From NCBI GenBank assembly GCA_049423145.1, contig JBMSQF010000014.1, forward strand, positions 1 to 43,795: a stretch of 43,795 nucleotides of DNA. Reading direction: 5' to 3'. This DNA comes from RFTU01 sp049423145 (GTDB lineage: Bacteria; Pseudomonadota; Gammaproteobacteria; Burkholderiales; Burkholderiaceae_C). The position numbers were made by a program, and so were the translations under genes. Positions within the stretch are counted from its first letter, which is position 1. Each line of letters starts with the position of its first letter. This document shows, piece by piece, positions 25,687-33,112 of the stretch. Below the pieces are notes generated by a model, which saw nothing but the letters and a program-made list of their open reading frames with translations, had not been told where the DNA came from and searched no databases.

Positions 25687-26355
25687 TCAGGCCCCGGGTG
25701 TGGAGCGGGGCTCGGGCGGCGCCAGCAGCACCACCACCGCCCCATGGCCACCTTGGCTGGCGCGGGCCTGTACGAAGGCCAGTACCGCGCGCGACTGGAT
25801 CAGCCACGCGCGCACGCGCGACTTGAGCACCGGTGACTTGCCCGGCGAGCCCAGCCCCTTGCCGTGAATGACGCGGACGCAGCGATGGCCCAGACGGCGC
25901 GAGAGCCGCAGGAAGGACTGCAGTGCTTCGCGGGCTTCATCACGCCGCAGGCCGTGAAGATCGACCTGGGCCTGGATGGCCCATTGGCCGCGCCGCAGGC
26001 GGCGCACGACATCCTGCCCGATGTGCCGCCGGCGAAAGCTGAGGCCCTCATCGGTCTCCAGCAGGCGTTCCACATCCATTTCGTCGGATAAAGCCTCTTC
26101 AAGCGCCGCCTGCTCATCGAGTTCGCGCTGACGCGGGACCGGATCCGCAGGCGGCGGTTGCAGCAACACCCGGCCGGCATCGGTCATCGGGGTGACTTCG
26201 CCCACGCTCAAGCGGAACAGGTGACGTTCGCGTTCGGATTTCAGCCGCTCTTCGCGCTCTCGCTGTTGACGCGCAGCCGCTTCGCGGCGCTCGCGATCGA
26301 TCTGACGCTTGAGGGTGGCCAGGTCTGAAAGCGAAAGGCGGGAGGGAGCGCTCAT
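25687..26355 (-). CDS. Smr domain protein (MutS2-like nuclease domain, DUF)
   Basis: 222 residues from ATG 26355 (MSAPSRLSLSDLATLKRQIDRERRE). The N-terminal third is a charged Arg/Glu-rich helix (about 10-60, likely coiled coil). A conserved linker (FRRRHIGQDVVRRLRRGQWAIQAQ) leads into the Smr domain VDLHGLRRDEAREALQSFL...CVRVIHGKGLGSPGKSPVLKSRVRAWL, with the DLHG and HGKG motifs. Stand-alone Smr proteins of this type (YdaL/SmrA-like) have DNA-nicking endonuclease activity in characterised members. The gene faces the globin gene and lies 73 bp downstream of radC; no SD is obvious. Confidence 0.88.
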   Translation of the reverse strand: MSAPSRLSLSDLATLKRQIDRERREAAARQQREREERLKSERERHLFRLSVGEVTPMTDAGRVLLQPPPADPVPRQRELDEQAALEEALSDEMDVERLLETDEGLSFRRRHIGQDVVRRLRRGQWAIQAQVDLHGLRRDEAREALQSFLRLSRRLGHRCVRVIHGKGLGSPGKSPVLKSRVRAWLIQSRAVLAFVQARASQGGHGAVVVLLAPPEPRSTPGA

Positions 26356-26428
26356 GATCGATTCGATAGAGGCTGGGGTCGCCCCGCAGCCGATGGCCTT
26401 GCCTTCGTCAACACCCGCGGGGCGGCTG

Positions 26429-27091
26429 TCAGAGCAGCCCGCGCTCAGCCAAGGATGTGACCGACCCGCGCGTGACCACAAAGTGATCCAACACGCGGAT
26501 GTCCACCAGGGCCAGCGCCTGGGTGAGGACGCGGGTCAGCTGGGCATCCGCTGCCGAGGGTTCGGCACAACCAGACGGATGATTGTGGGCCAGAACCACC
26601 GCCCCTGCGTTCACACCCAAGGCGCGCTTGACCACTTCGCGGGGGTATACGCTGGTTTGGTTGAGGGTGCCTTGAAAGAGTTCCTCGGCGGCAATCAGGC
26701 GATGGCGCGCGTCCAGGAACAGCACCAGGAACACCTCCTGTTCGCGGCCGGCGATCTCGAGTTGGAGGTACTCGCGGACCTGGGCGGGGGCGTCGAACAC
26801 CGGCCGGCTTTGCAAATCGTGCCCCAGGGTGCGACGGGCCAGTTCCACCACGGCGCCGAGTTCGGCACGCCGGGCTGGGCCCAAGCCTGCCAGCGGGGGT
26901 GCATCCCGCAGCAGGGGGCCCAGCCCACCGGCCTGCTCCAGCAGGGCATGTGAGAGGCCCAGGGCGTCGCGCCCACCATGGCCCGTGCGCAGCAGGATGG
27001 CCAACAGTTCGGCATCGGCCAGTGCGCGCGGACCCAGGCGCAGCAACTTCTCCCGGGGGCGCAGGGCTGGGGGCAGGCTCTTGAGGGACAC
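26429..27091 (-). CDS. radC: RadC-like JAB/MPN domain protein
   Basis: 220 residues. An N-terminal UPF0758 helix-hairpin-helix region (LRPREKLLRLGPRALADAELLAILLRTG) is followed by the JAB domain with EEL..GTLNQTSVYPREVVKRAL and the metal motif LAHNHPSGCAEPSAADAQLT. RadC is widespread. Its old link to recombinational repair has not held up, and a metal-dependent hydrolase or nuclease role is only suggested. It is divergent from slpA, with 69 bp between them, and upstream of the Smr gene on the same strand. Confidence 0.93.
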   Translation of the reverse strand: MSLKSLPPALRPREKLLRLGPRALADAELLAILLRTGHGGRDALGLSHALLEQAGGLGPLLRDAPPLAGLGPARRAELGAVVELARRTLGHDLQSRPVFDAPAQVREYLQLEIAGREQEVFLVLFLDARHRLIAAEELFQGTLNQTSVYPREVVKRALGVNAGAVVLAHNHPSGCAEPSAADAQLTRVLTQALALVDIRVLDHFVVTRGSVTSLAERGLL

Positions 27092-27107
27092 CTGCGCCTC
27101 TTAGAAT
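27081..27107 (+). promoter_or_regulatory. Weak promoter candidate for slpA-ispH
   Basis: TAGAAT (27102-27107, 5/6 to the -10 consensus) is preceded by TTGAGG (27081-27086) at a short 15-bp spacing. It lies in the gap between divergent radC and slpA. A similar TAGAAT precedes tRNA-Ser at 29930-29935. The spacing makes it tentative. Confidence 0.3.
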
Positions 27108-27160
27108 CGACTGAATCCGTTCAACGGCCCGCTCCGTGGGTCTCTTTCTCCTGTTTCCTG

Positions 27161-27616
27161 GTGAATCTCATTTGCGAAGGGTCGTTCCTGACCCTGCATT
27201 ACCGTCTTCTGGGCCCTTCCGGCGATGCGCTGGTCAGCACCTTTGAAGGGTCGCCCGCCACCCTGACCCTGGGCACCGGGGCACTGGCGCCGGCCATGGA
27301 AAGCCGGCTGCTGGGGCTTGCCGAGGGGGCGAGGACGGGTTTTGACCTGGCGCCGGGAGAGGCCTTCGGTGAGCGCAACCCCGAATTGCTGCAGAAGGTG
27401 AAGCTGACACTGCTGCGTGAACTGGGCGACCCGGACGCCTACTATTCGGTGGGGGATGTGGTGCAGTTCCCCACGCCGGATGGCCAAGGCAGCTATGCCG
27501 GTGTGGTGCGCGAAGCCGGTGGGCAGGGTGGGGATGCCTGGCTGCTGTTCGATTTCAACCATCCCTTGGCCGGGCAGGCGGTTCGGTTCGAGGTTCACGT
27601 GATTGGGGTGCTGTGA
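27161..27616 (+). CDS. slpA: FKBP-type peptidyl-prolyl isomerase SlpA/SlyD-like
   Basis: 151 residues from GTG 27161 (reads MNLICEGSFLTLHYRLLG). This start matches the typical SlpA N terminus; in-frame codons upstream read through radC. The FKBP strands (LTLHYRLLGPSGDALVSTF), the insert-in-flap turn GLAEGARTGFDLAPGEAFGERNPELLQKV and the return strand NHPLAGQAVRFEVHVIGVL are present. SlpA is a small cytosolic prolyl isomerase and chaperone. Its stop overlaps the ispH start (TGATG), and this pairing is widespread in proteobacteria. Confidence 0.92.
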   Translation: MNLICEGSFLTLHYRLLGPSGDALVSTFEGSPATLTLGTGALAPAMESRLLGLAEGARTGFDLAPGEAFGERNPELLQKVKLTLLRELGDPDAYYSVGDVVQFPTPDGQGSYAGVVREAGGQGGDAWLLFDFNHPLAGQAVRFEVHVIGVL

Positions 27617-28584
27617 TGAAACAGGTGCTGCAGGAGGTGGTGCTGGCCGAGCCGCGCGGTTTCTGTGCCGGCGTGGATCGTGCCATCGAGATCGTCGAGC
27701 GCGCAATCGCCCTGCATGGGGCCCCCATCTACGTTCGCCATGAGATCGTGCACAACACCTATGTGGTGGAAGACTTGCGGGCCAAGGGTGCGGTGTTCAT
27801 CGAAGATTTGGCCGAAGTGCCGCCGGGTGCCACGCTGGTGTTCAGCGCTCACGGCGTGAGCCAGGCGGTGCGCCACGAGGCTGCAGCGCGTGGCTTTCAG
27901 GTCTTTGACGCCACCTGTCCGCTGGTCACCAAGGTGCATGTGGAGGTGGCCAAACTGCACAAGGAGGGGTACGAGTTCCTCATGATCGGCCACAAGGGCC
28001 ACCCCGAGGTGGAAGGCACGGTCGGTCAGCTCACCGAGGGCATTCATCTGGTGGAGGATGTGGCGGACGTGCAGCGCGTGCAGGTGAAGAACCCCGAGCG
28101 GCTGGCCGTGGTCACGCAAACCACGCTCAGCGTGGACGATGCCGCGGAGATTCTGGAAGCGGTGAAGGCGCGCTTTCCCCTGGTGCGTGAACCCAAGAAG
28201 CAGGATATTTGCTACGCCACGCAGAACCGGCAGGATGCCGTGAAGTTGCTGGCGCCGCAGGTGGATGTGGTGATCGTGGTGGGCAGCCGAACCTCATCGA
28301 ACAGCAACCGCCTGCGCGAGGTGGCTCAGCGGCTGGACACGCCGGCCTACCTGGTGGACTCAGAAGAGGATCTCAAGCCCGAATGGTTCGAAGGGAAGGT
28401 CCGCGTGGGTCTGACCGCCGGCGCTTCGGCCCCTGAAGTCTTGGTGCAGTCGGTGGTGGCGCGCCTGCGCGAGCTCGGCGCCTTGAGCGTTCGAAAGTTG
28501 CCGGGTGTGGAAGAGTCGGTGCGCTTCCCGCTTCCCCGTGGCTTGGGCGACAAATCCATGGCGTCTGCACGAACCGACAGCTGA
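27616..28584 (+). CDS. ispH: 4-hydroxy-3-methylbut-2-enyl diphosphate reductase
   Basis: 322 residues from ATG 27616; a GTG immediately before it is an alternative. Three conserved cysteines hold the 4Fe-4S cluster: Cys17 (PRGFCAGV), Cys101 (DATCPLV) and Cys199 (DICYATQ). VGSRTSSNSNRL, TAGASAPE and the catalytic segment around VTQTTLS are present. IspH is the last step of the MEP isoprenoid pathway, giving IPP and DMAPP. It is coupled to slpA and followed by serS after 32 bp. Confidence 0.97.
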   Translation: MKQVLQEVVLAEPRGFCAGVDRAIEIVERAIALHGAPIYVRHEIVHNTYVVEDLRAKGAVFIEDLAEVPPGATLVFSAHGVSQAVRHEAAARGFQVFDATCPLVTKVHVEVAKLHKEGYEFLMIGHKGHPEVEGTVGQLTEGIHLVEDVADVQRVQVKNPERLAVVTQTTLSVDDAAEILEAVKARFPLVREPKKQDICYATQNRQDAVKLLAPQVDVVIVVGSRTSSNSNRLREVAQRLDTPAYLVDSEEDLKPEWFEGKVRVGLTAGASAPEVLVQSVVARLRELGALSVRKLPGVEESVRFPLPRGLGDKSMASARTDS

Positions 28585-28616
28585 ATCGCTTTACCGCCCC
28601 TGATGGGCCTTTCATC

Positions 28617-29924
28617 ATGCTCGATCTGAATCTTCTGCGCAAAGACCTGCCGGCCGTCGTGGCAAGCCTGGAGGCCCGTCGTTCGCCCCAGCCCTTTCTG
28701 GATGTGGCCCGCTTCCAAGAACTGGAGGCCCAGCGCAAGACCATCCAAACCCGCACCGAGGAGCTGCAAGCCCAGCGCAATGCGCTGAGCAAGCAGATCG
28801 GCGCGCTCAAATCCAAAGGCGAGGATGCGTCAGCCGTGATGGCACAGGTGGCCGCTATTCCCGAGGCGCTCAAGGCTTCGGCTGATCAACTGGAGGCCAT
28901 CCAGGCCGAGCTGCAGGGCATGCTGATGCAGTTGCCCAATCTGCCGCAGGCCGATGTCCCGCTAGGCGAAGACGAAAAAGGCAATGTGGAGGTGCGCCGC
29001 TGGGGGGCGCCCCGCCATTTCGATTTTCCGGTGAAGGACCATGTGGACTTGGGCGTTGCCCTGGGCCTGGACTTCGATACGGGCGCCTTGCTCAGCGGCT
29101 CGAGATTCACCTTCATGAAGGGCCCGGCGGCACGATTGCATCGCGCGCTCGCGCAGTTCATGCTGGACCTGCACACCACGAAGCACGGCTACACCGAGTG
29201 CTACACGCCCTACATCGTGAACCGCAACGTGCTGGAGGGCACGGGCCAGTTACCCAAGTTCCGCGATGACATGTTCTGGGTCTACCGTGGGGCCGATGGG
29301 CAGGGCGAGGAGCCCGCCGAGGAACAGTACCTGATTTCCACCAGCGAGATCTCGCTGACCAACAGCGTGCGCGAGCAGATTCTGGAACTGGACGCACTGC
29401 CGATCAAGCTCACGGCGCACTCGCCCTGCTTCCGGTCGGAGGCCGGTAGCGGCGGCCGTGACATCCGGGGCCTGATCCGCCAGCACCAATTCGACAAAGT
29501 GGAGATGGTGCAAATCACCACCGCCGAGCAGAGCAAACAAGCGCTTGAAGAAATGGTCTCCCATGCGGAGGCCGTGCTGCAAGCACTGGAGGTGCCCTAC
29601 CGAGTGGTCACGTTGTGCACGGGCGACATGGGCTTCAGCGGCGCCAAGACCTACGACCTTGAAGTGTGGCTGCCGGCACAGGACACCTACCGCGAGATCA
29701 GTTCCTGCTCGAACTGCGAGGCCTTCCAGGCGCGGCGCATGCAGGCGCGTTACCGCAACGCCAGTGGCAAGACAGAACTTGTCCACACGCTCAATGGCTC
29801 CGGTGTGGCGGTGGGCCGTGCACTGGTGGCGGTGTTGGAAAACCACCAGCAGGCCGATGGTTCGGTGCGTGTGCCCGCGGCTTTGCGGCCCTATGTGGGC
29901 GGCGCGGAGGTACTGCGGGCTTGA
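28617..29924 (+). CDS. serS: Seryl-tRNA synthetase
   Basis: 435 residues. The N-terminal long helical arm that binds the tRNA-Ser variable arm (about residues 30-105, LEAQRKTIQTRTEELQAQRNALSKQIG) precedes the class II core: GSRFTFMKGPAARLHRALAQF (motif 1), FRSEAGSGGRDIRGLIRQHQFDKVEM (motif 2) and LNGSGVAVGRALVAVLENHQQADGSVRVPAALRPY (motif 3). Length is as expected. The gene is followed 64 bp later by tRNA-Ser(CGA), its own substrate. Confidence 0.98.
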   Translation: MLDLNLLRKDLPAVVASLEARRSPQPFLDVARFQELEAQRKTIQTRTEELQAQRNALSKQIGALKSKGEDASAVMAQVAAIPEALKASADQLEAIQAELQGMLMQLPNLPQADVPLGEDEKGNVEVRRWGAPRHFDFPVKDHVDLGVALGLDFDTGALLSGSRFTFMKGPAARLHRALAQFMLDLHTTKHGYTECYTPYIVNRNVLEGTGQLPKFRDDMFWVYRGADGQGEEPAEEQYLISTSEISLTNSVREQILELDALPIKLTAHSPCFRSEAGSGGRDIRGLIRQHQFDKVEMVQITTAEQSKQALEEMVSHAEAVLQALEVPYRVVTLCTGDMGFSGAKTYDLEVWLPAQDTYREISSCSNCEAFQARRMQARYRNASGKTELVHTLNGSGVAVGRALVAVLENHQQADGSVRVPAALRPYVGGAEVLRA

Positions 29925-29988
29925 TGAACTAGAATCCGCGGCTCGCAACAGCGAGACCACGAGGCGCCCGAATCTGCGGCGCCACACC

Positions 29989-30080
29989 GGGCAGGTGGCA
30001 GAGTGGTCGAATGCACCGGATTCGAAATCCGGCGTACTGGGATTCCAGTACCGAGGGTTCGAATCCCTCCCTGCCCGCCA
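29989..30080 (+). tRNA. tRNA-Ser (anticodon CGA)
   Basis: 92 nt with the long variable arm of serine tRNAs. The acceptor GGGCAGG pairs with CCTGCCC, followed by discriminator G and encoded CCA. The anticodon stem CCGGA/TCCGG encloses TTCGAAA with CGA at 30023-30025. The variable arm hairpin is TACTGGGATTCCAGTA. The T arm is GAGGG-TTCGAAT-CCCTC. It reads UCG. It marks the left edge of the accessory stretch that follows. Confidence 0.97.
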
Positions 30081-30250
30081 CGCGACTTTCTTCAATTTTT
30101 CAATCGTTCAAATCGCCGATCGCAACTCATTGATCTGATTGAGTTTTCCGCGATCGCGCCGTACTACAGGTTTGAAATAAGTCGCTGACGACCCGGGTTC
30201 ACCCCGGTCTGAGACGGCGATTTGCTCAGCACCTCCTGACTACCATTTTC

Positions 30251-30263
30251 CTGAGCAAGTTAG
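30251..30263 (+). repeat. Partial repeat copy C (left half)
   Basis: CTGAGCAAGTTAG matches the left part of the core shared by the full repeat copies around higBA (32670-32682 has 13 of 13; 33490-33502 has 12 of 13 or better). The match stops abruptly after GTTAG. Confidence 0.5.
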
Positions 30264-30456
30264 AAAAACCCAATAAAGACAAGCACTTGCGGGCATTCCC
30301 GCTGGCCTGAACCTCCGTACCACGGTCGGCAAAGTCAGGAGCTTTGGCGGAAACCTAGCCGCCACGCGGGGTTTGAGCGGTGGGGATCGAATTGTGTCCA
30401 AGCCTTCGCCACTAGCAGCGAGACGACGGCTTCAGGCTGATTGCGTCCGTTCTGTT

Positions 30457-30478
30457 GTTAGGCCACCGATGGCTGCTG
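30457..30478 (+). repeat. Partial repeat copy D (right half)
   Basis: GTTAG, six bases, then GATGGCTGCTG repeats the right part of the same core with identical spacing (compare GTTAG, six bases, GATGGCTGCTG in the copy at about 32679-32700). The six bases between differ. Confidence 0.45.
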
Positions 30479-30602
30479 TCAGGCTGGAGCCTTATGCACC
30501 GTCATTGAAGATGATTTGCCCCGATAACTGGACAGCCCAAACCTAAGGGTTCCGGTCGTCGTGATATACCGAGCTTCTCATAGTTCAATCGGAGGAGGCT
30601 CG

Positions 30603-31217
30603 ATGAGCACCGATCTCTCCGCGCATGCCGACGCATTGCAAGCGGTCCTCTCTGCGAAGGGCCTGCTACAGCCGGCTGATCTAGAGGACTTCCATCACAA
30701 GGTCACTGAAGACTGGCTTCCCCGCAACGGCGCACGCTTGTGCGCTCGTGCCTGGGTCGACCCGACCTTCAAGGCCGAACTGTTGAAGGACGGGCGTGCC
30801 GCGGCGGCCAACATGGGATTTCCCATGCCCGAACATCACCGCAGCCTGGTGGTGCTGGAGAACACGGCCGAGTTACAGAACGTCATCTGCTGCACCCTTT
30901 GCTCCTGCACCGCCTTTTCCATCATCGGCATGGCCCCAGGTTGGTACAAGGACCTGGAGTACCGGGCGCGCATCGTGCGCGAGGCCCGTACCGTGCTGGG
31001 TGAGATGGGGCTGCACCTGCCTGAAGCCATGCGCATCCGTGTGTGGGACACCACCACGGACACCCGTTACATGGTGCTGCCATATCGCCCCCCGCACACG
31101 CAGGGCTGGACTACCGAAGCGTTGGAAGCCCTGATCACCAAAGAATCGATGATCGGCGTGGCGCGATTGGAGCCGCCCTACGCCGCAGCACCAGCAACCT
31201 CCACCGGAGCAGCCTGA
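30603..31217 (+). CDS. Nitrile hydratase alpha subunit-like protein (cobalt-type motif)
   Basis: 204 residues from ATG 30603, with GGAGGAGG four bases upstream. The metal motif is CTLCSC (97-102), with ligands Cys97, Cys100, Ser101 and Cys102. Thr98 is the form found in cobalt-type nitrile hydratases and thiocyanate hydrolase, whereas iron types have Ser. The body WYKDLEYRARIVREARTVLGEMG...IRVWDTTTDTRYMVLPYRP is typical of the alpha/gamma family. Two oddities: an extra Cys (Cys96) directly before the motif where Val is usual, and TAFSIIGMAPGW after it where YPWPVLGLPP is usual. Nitrile hydratases hydrate R-CN to the amide in the cytosol. The ATG of beta overlaps the stop. Substrate unknown; a thiocyanate-hydrolase-like activity cannot be excluded. 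Confidence 0.88.
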   Translation: MSTDLSAHADALQAVLSAKGLLQPADLEDFHHKVTEDWLPRNGARLCARAWVDPTFKAELLKDGRAAAANMGFPMPEHHRSLVVLENTAELQNVICCTLCSCTAFSIIGMAPGWYKDLEYRARIVREARTVLGEMGLHLPEAMRIRVWDTTTDTRYMVLPYRPPHTQGWTTEALEALITKESMIGVARLEPPYAAAPATSTGAA

Positions 31218-31834
31218 TGGACGGCGTGCACGACCTCGGCGGACGGCAGGGATTTGGGCCGGTGCAGTTCCACGGCCATACCGATCCCTTTCATGGGGAA
31301 GCGGACATCCGCATCGCAGCTATGTGGGTTCGCATGGGGCGCCACGGGCTCTACAACATGGACGAGTACCGCCACGCGATCGAACGCATGGAGCCACGGC
31401 ATTACATGGTGGCCAGCTACTACGAACGCACCTTCACCGCCGTGGCCAGCCTGTGCGTGGAGCGAGGCGTGTTCAGCGCAGGCGAGCTGTCGGCCGCAGC
31501 GGGCTTTGCCGTGCAGCTTTCACGCCCGAGCCGGGAGGGACGGGTTGGTGAAGCGAATCTGCCTGACATCGACGTGGGTGACCGCGTGCGTGTCAAGGAG
31601 GATTTCGTTCCCGGGCATATCCGGATGCCTGGCTACATCCGCGGAAAGGAAGGCGTGGTGGTGGGCATGTCGCCTGTCTATCCTTACCCTGATGCACATG
31701 GCCACGGACTCGAGTCGCCCTGGCAACGTACTTTCGACGTGCGCTTCTCATCGCGCCACTTGTGGCCCGACAGCGCAGAAGAGTCTGAAGTGCATGTGGG
31801 CGTGTTCCACGGCTACCTGGTGAAAGTGGCATGA
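31217..31834 (+). CDS. Nitrile hydratase beta subunit
   Basis: 205 residues from ATG 31217, sharing one base with the alpha stop (TGATG). It opens with the beta signature MDGVHDLGGRQGFGPV. IERMEPRHYMVASYYER and VPGHIRMPGYIRGKEGVV hold the two arginines (about Arg57 and Arg136) that in characterised enzymes touch the oxidised cysteines of the alpha subunit. The C-terminal SH3-like barrel (TFDVRFSSRHLWPDS...VGVFHGYLVKVA) is complete. The segment between residues 15 and 45 is short compared with many beta subunits. Alpha before beta is the order of iron types and some others, while the alpha motif is cobalt-like. No P14K-like or P47K-like maturation protein is encoded nearby. Confidence 0.9.
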   Translation: MDGVHDLGGRQGFGPVQFHGHTDPFHGEADIRIAAMWVRMGRHGLYNMDEYRHAIERMEPRHYMVASYYERTFTAVASLCVERGVFSAGELSAAAGFAVQLSRPSREGRVGEANLPDIDVGDRVRVKEDFVPGHIRMPGYIRGKEGVVVGMSPVYPYPDAHGHGLESPWQRTFDVRFSSRHLWPDSAEESEVHVGVFHGYLVKVA

Positions 31835-32478
31835 GCACAGAGCCGAACTCAGCAGACGCGGCCGCCAACTATGCCGGCGTTTGGGACCACCGCATCGGGT
31901 TCGGCCGCTCCCCGGCCTTGTTGATCGTCGACTTCGTCCGCGCTTACACCGAGACAGACTCGCCGTTGTTTGCCCCTGGAGTGGCGCCGGCTGTGCAGTC
32001 CACGCGCAGCCTGCTAAGCCTGTGTAGAAAGCTTGGTGTACTGGTTGTGCATACCAGGGTAGCCTACACGGCGCCAGGGTTTGAGGACGGCGGCGCATGG
32101 GTGCTCAAGGCGCCCGTGCTCAAGTGCTTTGCTGAGCCGCGCTTTGCTCGGGTCTGCGAGGGTGTCGAGCCCCTCGACTCAGAGGTTGTGATCGTCAAGC
32201 AGTACGCCAGCGCGTTTTTCGGCACCAGCCTGTCCTCTTTGCTCCAGTCCCGCGGTGTCGATACGATCGTCCTGACCGGATGCACCACCAGCGGATGCAT
32301 CCGCGCCACCGCTGTCGATGGGGTTCAACATGGTCTGCGAGTCATCGTGCCCCGCGACTGCGTGGGCGACCGCCACCTGGCACCCCATGACGCCAATCTG
32401 TTCGACATCGACAGCAAGTACGGTGATGTCATGTCGATGGCCGATGTGATGACGCATCTCAGACAGCTGCAGGCCTGA
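31831..32478 (+). CDS. Isochorismatase-fold cysteine amidohydrolase (N-carbamoylsarcosine amidase-like)
   Basis: 215 residues whose ATG overlaps the beta stop as ATGA, so the three genes form one coupled operon. The catalytic triad of the family is visible: Asp34 (LLIVDFVRAYT), Lys123 (VIVKQYASAFFGT) and Cys156 in GCTTSGCIRATAVD. The GCTTSGC-RAT form and the N-terminal AGVWDHRIGFG resemble N-carbamoylsarcosine amidase and maleamate amidase more than nicotinamidase or true isochorismatase. The likely role is hydrolysis of the amide released by the nitrile hydratase, giving acid and ammonia. That takes the place of the amidase-signature enzyme usually found beside nitrile hydratases. Activity and substrate are inferred. 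Confidence 0.85.
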   Translation: MSTEPNSADAAANYAGVWDHRIGFGRSPALLIVDFVRAYTETDSPLFAPGVAPAVQSTRSLLSLCRKLGVLVVHTRVAYTAPGFEDGGAWVLKAPVLKCFAEPRFARVCEGVEPLDSEVVIVKQYASAFFGTSLSSLLQSRGVDTIVLTGCTTSGCIRATAVDGVQHGLRVIVPRDCVGDRHLAPHDANLFDIDSKYGDVMSMADVMTHLRQLQA

Positions 32479-32627
32479 AGCAACGGCTTTACGGTGGCGG
32501 CTGTCCCAACCTTCGCCCGGTGATCGCAGCTCCAGCAAGCCCGGACATTCCACCGCTCCAACGTACTTGAATGTCCTTTACTTGTTCCCTGGTTTGACAT
32601 GAGCACAAGGGTGAGGAGCGCACCCAT

Positions 32628-32710
32628 GTTCGTATCCCCACCGCCACCAAAATCGGCCCCCCTCAGACGCTGAGCAAGTTAGTGCTGTGATGGCTGCTGG
32701 CCCGCCAAAC
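32628..32710 (+). repeat. Direct repeat copy A, tRNA 3'-end-like head
   Basis: Starts GTTCGTATCCCC-ACCGCCACCA, which looks like a tRNA T arm plus acceptor and CCA but is about two bases too short. It continues to the core CTGAGCAAGTTAGTGCTGTG and ends near GCCGCCAAAC-like sequence. Copy B (33449-33529) aligns along its whole length with substitutions and small gaps. The two copies lie in the same orientation on either side of higBA. Confidence 0.65.
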
Positions 32711-32735
32711 CTTCGGTGGTTCAATTTCAGCGCGC

Positions 32736-32758
32736 AGGCACCCTCGGGTGCTTTTTTC
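32736..32758 (+). terminator. Rho-independent terminator
   Basis: GCACC (32738-32742) and GGTGC (32747-32751) form a stem, extended by weak A-T/G-T pairs, and are followed by six T residues (32752-32757). It can end plus-strand transcripts, so it would stop the nitrile hydratase operon about 260 bp after its last stop codon, before the oppositely directed higA. Confidence 0.7.
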
Positions 32759-32784
32759 GTTTTCGGATCAACCCAATGGGCGAC

Positions 32785-33105
32785 TCAAGCTGCGTGAAAT
32801 TTCAGCGTCTTGATGCCCGAGAGGGCCTTCGATGCCTTCACGACCTGCCGCGCCTGCCACAGGTCATACGCCGACTGCTGAGCCAACCACACTTCTGCGG
32901 CCCCACCGTGGTCGCGCCCCAACCAACGCTCAATGCGCAGCGCCATGGCGGGACTGATCGCCGCCCGCCCATTGAGCACCTTGGACAGGGTGGTGCGGTC
33001 GACGCCCAAGTGGGCGGCCGCTTCGCCGACCTGCAGATTCAGGGCAGGCAGGATGTCGTCCCTCAAAGTGAGGCCAGGGTGGGGGGGATTGAACATCGAA
33101 CTCAT
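32785..33105 (-). CDS. higA: HigA-type antitoxin (XRE helix-turn-helix)
   Basis: 106 residues from ATG 33105 (MSSMFNPPHPGLTLRDDILPALN), with GAGGA five bases upstream. The HigA antidote signature HPG..LRDDILPAL and the helix-turn-helix VGEAAAHLGVDRTTLSKVLNGRAAISPAMALRIERWLG are clear, followed by WLAQQSAYDLWQAR. It binds and neutralises HigB and represses the operon. It follows higB by seven bases (toxin first, as usual for higBA). The strong SD here contrasts with the absence of one for the toxin. Confidence 0.93.
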   Translation of the reverse strand: MSSMFNPPHPGLTLRDDILPALNLQVGEAAAHLGVDRTTLSKVLNGRAAISPAMALRIERWLGRDHGGAAEVWLAQQSAYDLWQARQVVKASKALSGIKTLKFHAA

Positions 33106-33112
33106 GGTGTCC

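Larger units (their letters stand above)
30081..30602 (+). other. Gene-free stretch after tRNA-Ser with repeat remnants
   Basis: 522 bases without a convincing gene on either strand. Seen inside: an imperfect hairpin GACCCGGG-TTCA-CCCCGGTC (about 30190-30210), an 8-bp inverted pair TTGCTCAG (30222-30229) and CTGAGCAA (30251-30258), two partial copies of the repeat found around higBA (30251-30263 and 30457-30478), and the SD GGAGGAGG of the nitrile hydratase gene (30591-30598). No integrase, transposase or clear promoter is visible. Confidence 0.6.
32479..32784 (+). other. Gene-free stretch between the nitrile hydratase operon and higBA
   Basis: 306 bases. It contains repeat copy A (32628-32710) and a plus-strand terminator (32736-32758). 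TTGACA occurs at 32594-32599 but has no matching -10. Nothing else is recognised. Confidence 0.6.

Noticed and set aside
30457..30463. GTTAGGC, which equals an integron attC core site
   Set aside because: No inverse core (RYYYAAC type) at proper distance, no cassette structure and no integrase; the heptamer is explained by the repeat core GTTAG.
32625..32672. 15-codon frame MFVSPPPPKSAPLRR with an SD-like GAGGAG
   Set aside because: Too short to support, and its bases belong to repeat copy A, whose other copy does not keep the frame.
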